From NCBI GenBank assembly GCA_000695325.1, contig AVPN01000202.1, forward strand, positions 1 through 47,793: 47,793 nucleotides of DNA. The letters are read 5' to 3'. Each line of letters starts with the position of its first letter. Position 1 is the first letter of the stretch. The DNA comes from Pleurobrachia bachei (Eukaryota; Ctenophora; Tentaculata; Cydippida; Pleurobrachiidae). A model generated the notes under the pieces. That model saw only the letters and a list, made by a program, of their open reading frames with translations. It searched no databases and was not told the origin of the DNA. Both the position numbers and the translations under genes were made by a program. This document shows positions 20,001-29,000 of this stretch, one piece after another.

Positions 20001-23000
20001 AACGTGGTCACTACCTGCAAAAACTGGACCCCTCCCAAGAAATGTGGTCCTGATTTCTTTTACACAAAAGAGTTTGTGAAGGAGCACACGGTTCATATTG
20101 ACCGACTTGATTACTTCTCCCGTAGTGCACAGCTCTCATCAACGTGTAAACGAGATGCGGTTACAATCCTGCCCGTGCACTGGTTATTGCAAGGACAAGT
20201 GGAGGTAACTCTTCAAACTCATCACTTAAGAAAGTCTGTTATTTACACGACACATAGACTAGTCGATCCAATGTCAACAATTAGTCCACATCGAGAACCT
20301 CCTCACACCGTTATGGTCTCTCGACATAGAGTGGCTCTCACTGTAGGAGTGAAAGGTAAACATGTGTACACCGAGCCAATCCCAAGTGCGGTTCTAGGGA
20401 AAGGTCCGTCAAAAGTATTCCTCCAATCAGTGCATCTATTGAAGAACCCAATCGCAGTGATAAAAATTCAAAAAATCACCCGAGCAAGCATTATCCTCAA
20501 TGGTATAAAATCTGAAAGACATAAGTTCAAGGCATTTACCAGGATGGAAATGACTTGTGATATGATTAGACCGGGTTCACAAACATTCTTCTTAATCGAG
20601 GACAAGAAAGGGGATTTGATCGATGAGTACAGGTCTAGGTCCGAGGGGCCAGGTCTCTCTGACCTCTACCACGTCAAACAATTCCTGTTTTTGAAACAGA
20701 CTCGCATCAAAGTTCACACTATCGCTCCAGTAATCTCCTGTCAGAGAGTCTTCCCCTTCCAGAAAGACCTCCTACACTCCAAAGCTCGAACATCTGCTGA
20801 GTCTATCGTGAAAGTCGGTCGAGTTGAATCATCAAAATCAGCCGAAATTGACAGGTTCGTTTTTGAGACAAAAGCCAAGGATAGCTCAATAAAAGTTGTT
20901 ACTTATCTTCGAGATGAGTTGTGGATACAAAAGTTTGTCCTCCAGAGATCTAAACTAAAAACAGAAGTTCTGACCCTGTTACTCCTGACAAAGGCATCTA
21001 AAAGTCACAAGATGCACATTCTAGACAGTGGACTTTGGAGAAATGATCTTAGATTTACGGGTCATATCCGGCATCTACGAAAATTCCAAAGACGTTCCTC
21101 CTCAAAATCTGTAATAAGACTTCGTTCGAGGATTGTGACTACACAGATGAAGGATAGGGCTTGGTATACTATCGGGACGACCGGTGATATAGCGACGGGA
21201 GTCCATCACAGAATTCTAAGCACCAGTCAAGGATTAGTAAGAGGTCTTTCAGCAGAGGGAAAAGTTCAGAAGTTGGTCATCAGATCTGTCACTGAACTTC
21301 ATCATCGCTTTGGAAAGGTTCATAAGTTCCTAGTATCTGTTTCTTACTTCAGTAAGACGGAGAAGTTAACATCAATCCGAAGACCGGCCATTCGTCGAGT
21401 TGATATTAAGGCTGTTGGTGTTAATTCTCCTCGACCAGAGTTGATCGGGAAATTCCAAAGATCTGAAATCTTGCGAACATTTTCGTCGATGAAACACGGC
21501 CTTGGTAGAATCCTTGTTTACCGAAATGGCGCTATGCTTCTGGAAATGTTCACTGGAAATGAAGGTAAAATCGAGACGATTCTTCGTAAAAATATTGCAA
21601 AAGGGTCTTCAAAAGAAACAACCTCTCACTCAATCAGCATTTCTGTCAGAATAAAAACAGAATCCTGGTTCGATAACTCAAAAGCCAGATACCTGATAGA
21701 CGGTCCTATCCAAGCCTCGACGAAATGGATAAAAGTCGACATAAAGATTCGGAAATCAAGTGTTGCGGAGTCGGAAATTTTTGTGACTGAAGGAAGCATC
21801 AAAGATAATGGTCGAGACATGTTCAGACTGCTGCGGAGAAACATCTTTACGACAGTGAACCACAAGGGAGTCTCAAAACTTGTCAAAGTGGACTTCATCA
21901 ACAAGGGATTAACCTCAAAAACATCGAAGAGCCACAAAATGAAACACATCAAGGCAATCGTGAACGTCCTCTTCAAGGATCTACACCAGAAACACCACTA
22001 TGTGACTAGAACCAACAGAGTACCCAAAGTGATCAAGATTAAACCAGTCGAAATAACTGAATTCTCACCTCTCCAATGGGGTCGATTTACTGTGGCTGCT
22101 AGGGGACGGGACATCACAAAACATCTCATCCCCATAACAACATTGGTGGCAATAAACCGTGGACTGATGGTTTCCTCCTTGAAAGTGCTCAAACTGAAGA
22201 TTGCAGTAATAACAGAGGTTGATCGAAATATTGAAGACGAAAAGAAAGTCACGCTCCTAGGCGAACAAGAGCTTCGGACAAAGGTGTTGTTTAAAACCCA
22301 AATGAGGCACACTGAACCTCAATCTAGTTCGGTTGTTTTGAGGCACTACCATCTTCAATACGCATTTTTCACCTTCTCAATTCGGAACGGTAAGATTGAG
22401 CTCCTTACAATGACTACACGGACGTTTGGAGTCAGGAGGGTCTCTGCAATTGAGTTTGTGTCTTTACACGATCCCTTCTACTACAGAACCAGAGCAAGGA
22501 AAACTCAAACATCACTGATGAACACTCTAGTCATGCAGTGGTATGAAAAAAAGGCTGGAACATATCCTTACCCCCTTCCGGGGACACATCACAAACACCA
22601 ACCAAGACATACCATCAAAACTAGCAGAGGAAGGATGATGTTCCATAGCTCTAATGAGGACCTAGGTGCTGTGTCATTCTTCGAGCACCGAGGTGAAATG
22701 ACCTACAACCAACATAGGATAGTTTACAAGTTGCTACAAAGCAATAAAGAACAAGACAGCTTTGTTGTGACTACAAAGATTTTCGATGAAAGTTCCAAAA
22801 TGTTTGGAAAACAACGTGGAAGTGCCGGACGAGAGATACTGGTCACTTCCTTGGTGAAGTTCGCGAAACTTGTTCCATACCAGATGACTGGTCACCGGGA
22901 CGATATGAAGGATCCACCTGGTGTAAAGTACCATTTCAAACACATTGTGGATGTCACTCCAACTTACATAAGAGAAAACTGGAAGCCAGCAAGATCGGAC

Positions 23001-26000
23001 ACAAAAATTACGGTCAAAGCATGGTCGATAGATCCCATTCCCAGGATTTCAAAATCAGATAATCTTGTGACACAACTCAGAATAGCCATTAGTCCTAAGA
23101 GATCTTGGCCTGTTAAGACAGTCGTTTTAGGAGAACGCCCACACTCAATGTGCCAGGCACTACAGCTCCAGACTGATAGGATACCAAGTCTACCCTGGAA
23201 AACGAGCCAGTGCAGAGGAGAGTTCCAGGAGATCTCTCAACCTGATGGTCCACCTATCCTGCACAGAGTATGCTCGTGTAACAGAGGAGGAAAACAAGAA
23301 GAATTAATCATGATTCCGAAATCGGACACATGCAACATGATCCCAGGGGTGCAATGTGAGCCAGTGCATTGTGGTAAAATGTGCTCCCATTCGTGTATGA
23401 CCAACTGCTCGGAAAGGTGTGGATCAGGTCAGCGTTGCGGCAGACCCGGTTCACGAAAATGCAGCAGGGAAACGGAACGGTGTCTAGAACAATGTGGGTT
23501 GAGATGCGACCCTAATCGAAAGTGTCAACCGCCATCAAGACCGTGTTCTCAACTCGAACAAAAGGCGGGCAAGTGTAAGAAGGGGGATATGTTACCCTGT
23601 TCACCAGAAGATCTGAAATCAGGAAAGTGCGGGAAACCACCACCACTCTCGTGCGAAGAATGCTTTGTCCGGAAATGTGAAAGTGCAGCAGCATCAGATC
23701 AGTCATGCAAACAAAATACACGGTGTACGGAGGAGGAGAAAGAGGATGGTTTATGTAAACCAGGATTTTGCACCATCGACAGAAGCCCTGATACTTGTGA
23801 AGATAGGTGCAGCAGATTAAAATGTGATTCACCAAAATGTGCACGCTCAAAATCAAAGTGCTTGAGCCTATGTAGGACAGAGACAGGTTTTGACTGTCGA
23901 GAGGAGAGATGTGTTCCACCTACCCGACGGTGTTCTGATATAGAACGAAAATCACCAGCATGTAGAGGAGGTATAATTCATTGTACCAAACGGAAAATCG
24001 AAGCTGGGACCTGCGGTAAACTTCCGGATACTTGTCAGTTTTGTAAGACTCGCGATTGCACAAAATCTGAAGTTACAGCTGGTATCTGTACAACTAAGGA
24101 CAACAAAATCCGGTGCACCAAAGCAGAAACTGCATCAGGAAAATGTAAAGATGCACTGTGTAACGTTCAAAAGTGTACAAAATGTACCAAAAACGATCCC
24201 AAGACGGGAACATGTCTTGAAAGGACACCCGTTCCCTGTGAACCTAGAACGCCATGCATGTTACACCGAGAGTTTGGATGTCTGTCTGAAGCCCGTCAGC
24301 TATCCTGTCAAATACAAGTCCTTATTGTTGTCCGACATCTCCATCTTGCCAAGTTGGGAGACTCTATTGAGCAGAAAACCAGTATGAAACTTCTGGTGGT
24401 GAACTCTCCTAATAAGCTGGAAAGATCAAGTGGGACAAAGGCTATCGTTGAAAAAAGGTCTGATCTGATCGGAAAGTTAGTCCAGAAACATCGAGTATAC
24501 TTGAACGGGAAATCAGTGAAAAGTGGTGAGTTGTTTGTAGGTTCGTCCCTTGCAATCCAGCCTGCAGGTCTGGTTGCTCTGAAGAAAGGAATGGCAGGAC
24601 AGGTTTCATACTCACTTACCAACTCTGAGACAAATCTCCTGGTGATGAGTTACATCGAATCAACGGCCGTCAAGAAACTAGACGGGCATAAAATCAACTA
24701 CCAATTCCTGTCAATGGTGAGCATTGTTAAGGGTGTCTCAGTCGTGTCAAGAAGAATTGATGGGTCTTTATCAACCAAATACTCTAAATCGAGGAAAGTT
24801 ATCAAACTGGCTCTATTTACAAGGGACGAGGGTGAGTTTTCCCTAGCTACCACTGCGAAGGACGAGTCGATCAAAGTGTATCAAAGACAATTCCTAGTTG
24901 CCATGGAAACTATGTATGCTGAAACGCAACAAAAACTGGTCAAGCCGAGACTAATTGAGTTCTCAACGGATGGTCAACGACAAGACTCCGCCGAAATGAA
25001 GCTGTTTGGAAATGTTTCATCAGTAAAGTCATCGATTCTTAGCCATAGGACTGTTCACGGAGTAACACCAATTGAAGTCAAGGGGCTGAAACTTTTCAGA
25101 GAGCATCGATTCACGATAACAACGAATGAAGTTTCCATGACAACCCCATTGAAAACCGGCATCTTGGAAAACCCTGTCCTTGGAAAGACGCTCCACTCCC
25201 AAGCTGTGAAGTTGTACGACCCACAAGGGCCTGAATGCCACTTGGACCTACATCAAGGCGGAACAGAATTCCTAGTTATCCACTACCAATACCTCACGCA
25301 ATCAGAATTCACGGTTGCCAGGCAACATGGTTTCTTCTACACACGAGAACACTACGAAACACGTGAAGTCCACATTTCAAGGTTAGATCAGGTGTCTCAA
25401 GTTGAGAAACGATGCAGACATCAAGTTCTGAAAAAGGGCCAATGGTGGCTAGATGGTGACATTGAGGTCACCACTCAGACTCACAAGATGAGTCAAATAG
25501 TTCACTACACACCGGGCTATATTCTGACTTTACGGGTGGTATATGGACCTGCCAGGGCACCATCACATTCCGTTACTTTCATTCGACGTAGGATCCACCT
25601 TGCCATGTCTGCATCGAAAATGGCATCTTTCTCTCGGCCAACCGGGGTTGTTGGGTCAGCGAAAGGAAAGAGGAGGGTATTCCTAAGATCAGGTAGTATT
25701 ATTAGAGGTCCCTCTTCTGCTGCTAGGGTTATAAAGTTGGGCAAAGGACGTGTCACTGTGTTGAGTGACAAAGCAGATGGACACAAAGTGAGAGTCTTCG
25801 CTCGAATGAAAATGACTTGTGATGTAATCAGACCGGGTTCACAAACATTCTTCCTAATCGAGGACAAGAAAGGAGATTTGATCGATGAGTACAGGTCTAA
25901 GTCCGAGGGGCCAGGTCCCTCTGACCTCTACCACGTCAAACAATTCCTCTTTTTGAAGCAGACTCGCATCAGAGTGCATACTATCGCCCCAGTAATCTCC

Positions 26001-29000
26001 TGTCAGAGAGTCTTCCCCTTCCAGAAAGACCTGCTACACTCCAAAGCGCAATCATCTGTCAAATCAATCGTCAAAGTTCGTCGTGTTAAATCATCAAAAT
26101 CAGCCGAAATCGACAGTTTTGTGGTCGAAACAAGCATCAAGGATGATTCTCAGAAAGTGTTGAAGATATTTGCACTTGGCATACTTCACAGTTTCATTGG
26201 CGGAGGAACGAGCACACTGAAGCAGCAAGTCCTAGTTTTGAAAGTAACAGCTTCTCAGGAAAAGACACACAAAATAAAGCGTCTGTCGGAAGGACTGTGG
26301 AAGTCATCAGCACATGCCTTATCTGGTGAAACTAGATATCATAGGAGAGTTATCAAAAGTCACGGGTTGACGAAAATGGTTGCTAAACCACAAGTAAACA
26401 TTTTGAAAGGAACGCTTGTTGTTACCATGACAACAGATTTGTCCTTGGATGCCCCTTCCCGAGTTGACCGAAAATACTTGGCTGTAATTGCCAACCTCAA
26501 CTCGTTTGAAGCAACGAGCAGCAAGACGACGCAACGTGTCGTTACCGTGATTTCCAAACTAAATCACGCAACAAGTGGCCATAGTTTCAAACAGACAGTC
26601 AGTTTTGTAGCGGAGGCAGAAAAATTAGCTGCGTTATTGGTAAACGAAGGCATGGAAATGCAGGTCAAGGCTCTACCAAAGAGGGTTGAAAGACCGGTAT
26701 TGAACCTAAGATCTCAATACACCATGCTGCTGACTCATAGGAGTTCTGTTCGAAACGAGCCAGCTCAAGTGCTGAGGCTCAAAACCAGTCGACATTTCTC
26801 TGTGGCGGGTGGTGGGGCTGTTCGTGTAACAAAATCTACTCGAATAAAGGCACCCAGCGGTTCCTCTCGCGAGCTCTCTTCGCATACCCAAACTTACTCC
26901 GCAAGTCTATTCAGCTTTTCCTCACACTCCTCCAAATCCAGACTCTACGTTGAGGCAAAACAAAGAACTGGTACATCTGTCAAAGTGGTGTCACTCAAAA
27001 TAAAGTCACAATCAACAAAAGAAAGTGATTACTTTGTCGTGGAATGGGCTATAAAGGATGATAGTCACAAGCGGTACAAGTTGCTAGTTGGAAACGTCCT
27101 TGGAGTTCGGCACATCAGACTAAACTCTAAACTTCTCAAACTCCCCTTTGTGACATCCAAATACAAAGGAAAGAGGGAGAAACAGCACAGGGCAAAGTAC
27201 ATCTTTGGTGCGAAGGATGATCAGTACAAGGTGTTGGGACTTAAATCACATGCCCAATTGACCGCCATGATCCGAGGACAACCAATACAGAGAAGACCAT
27301 ACGAGATAGGAGAGTTCAATGCAGGAGTGGTTGGAATGTTTGGTGCACATGGAAGGTTACACGCCATGTTAGATGTTCACTGGAGAGTCCTAACCATCGC
27401 CTTGACGGGCAGTAGTATGAGGTCTACTAAAGTAAAAGAGAGAAGGATAAGGAGGGTGGAGTCTGTGATTGGTGTTGATCACTCACTACCTGTGGCTCAC
27501 ACCATCAGGTATAACTGGGACCATGTTCTCCAAACTCACTCTACTGACCACTGGGTACAACGAAGAGTTCCAAGCGGGGGAATGGAAATGTTTGACAGTC
27601 GAAAACACCATGGTCTTGCTTTCTTTGTCTTCACGGAACGGAAGGTTTGGTTTACCACATTCGTTGACAATTACAGAGAGATTCGGGTGATACGACTTGA
27701 AATGAAGGAGTACATATCACGGGATGAGGTGTCGGGAGTGAGACTGATATACAGACAACCCGCCATTAGACGCCATGCTGAGGCAATCAACAGACCCCTA
27801 GTAATGAGCGGATACGATAAGCGACCAGGTATTTTAACACCGCTTCCTACGACTCAACGGAAAAAATCAAGTGGTCACTCACTTTCAATGAGAGGGAAGG
27901 TTGCCACAGAAACTCATCCCAGCCTGAGGCACAAGTTCAGAAGGATGACTGAGGTGAAACTAGACAACAAGTTCTCAAAGTCCATCATTATTCACAAGTT
28001 GAGCCAGGAGATAACTGATGACCCTATGTGGGTAAGTGTGAATTCTGCCAAGATAACGTCAAAACGACCTTACGAACGACAGAGGATTCTTCTTCTTTAC
28101 CGGGTCAACAGGGTAACGAACATGAGGATTATCAGGGTGTTGAGAACAGAGGCAGAACCTAGACATAAGGTTCGCGACAGTCCAAAGATAAAGCTTTCAC
28201 ATCGATACACTACAAACTTCAAGGCAAGTGGAGTGAGGTTAATTAGCCAGGACTCCGGACGGGATCTGAAATCTGTCATCAAAGCCGTCCTTTATGCAGC
28301 TTCAGAGATGGAAAAGGTACAACTGATCAAACGGATTCTCATCGCTAAAGCAGTAATTGGAATTGACGTAACCATGGTTATGAGACTCAAGACAAGTGCA
28401 CAAAAGACATCAGCCGATACTGTTTCTAGCAGTAATTCTCAGAAAGTGGTTCTGAAAATTGGAGCATTTGAACAGAAGATCGTCAAAGAACACACGATCA
28501 AGTTTAATGTGATTACATCACAGGAACATCAAATGATGATCATGTTTAGGATGTCAAATGCACGGGACACCAGAGCAAATACCCAACTAGCTGCTAGATC
28601 AATAGTAGTCCTGGTTGGTAAGGAGTTATTCACAAAGAAGGTGGTCCTCATACAATCTAAACTTTGGAAAGAAAGATATGCTGGTCTATGGAGATTTGGT
28701 GGAATGAAAACTCAAACCACGGCAAACGGTAGCAGTAAGATTTCCAAGTTTGTTCTCTGGGCAATTGACGTAACTAAAACAAAGAGATCCGATGGTCACA
28801 GCTTGAAACTATCACTTTCCCTGAAACTGAGGAAAACACGTCACCATGCTTCACTCCTTCAAGCATTCTCTGCTTCTATCGACACCAAAACCTCTGCAAA
28901 ACTCAGGGAGATCAAGATCACCTCAAGTGTTGACCACCAAACGGAGCTCATAATTACATCTTCAATGAAGGATGTCTCCATTAAGATGGAAGTTGAAACG

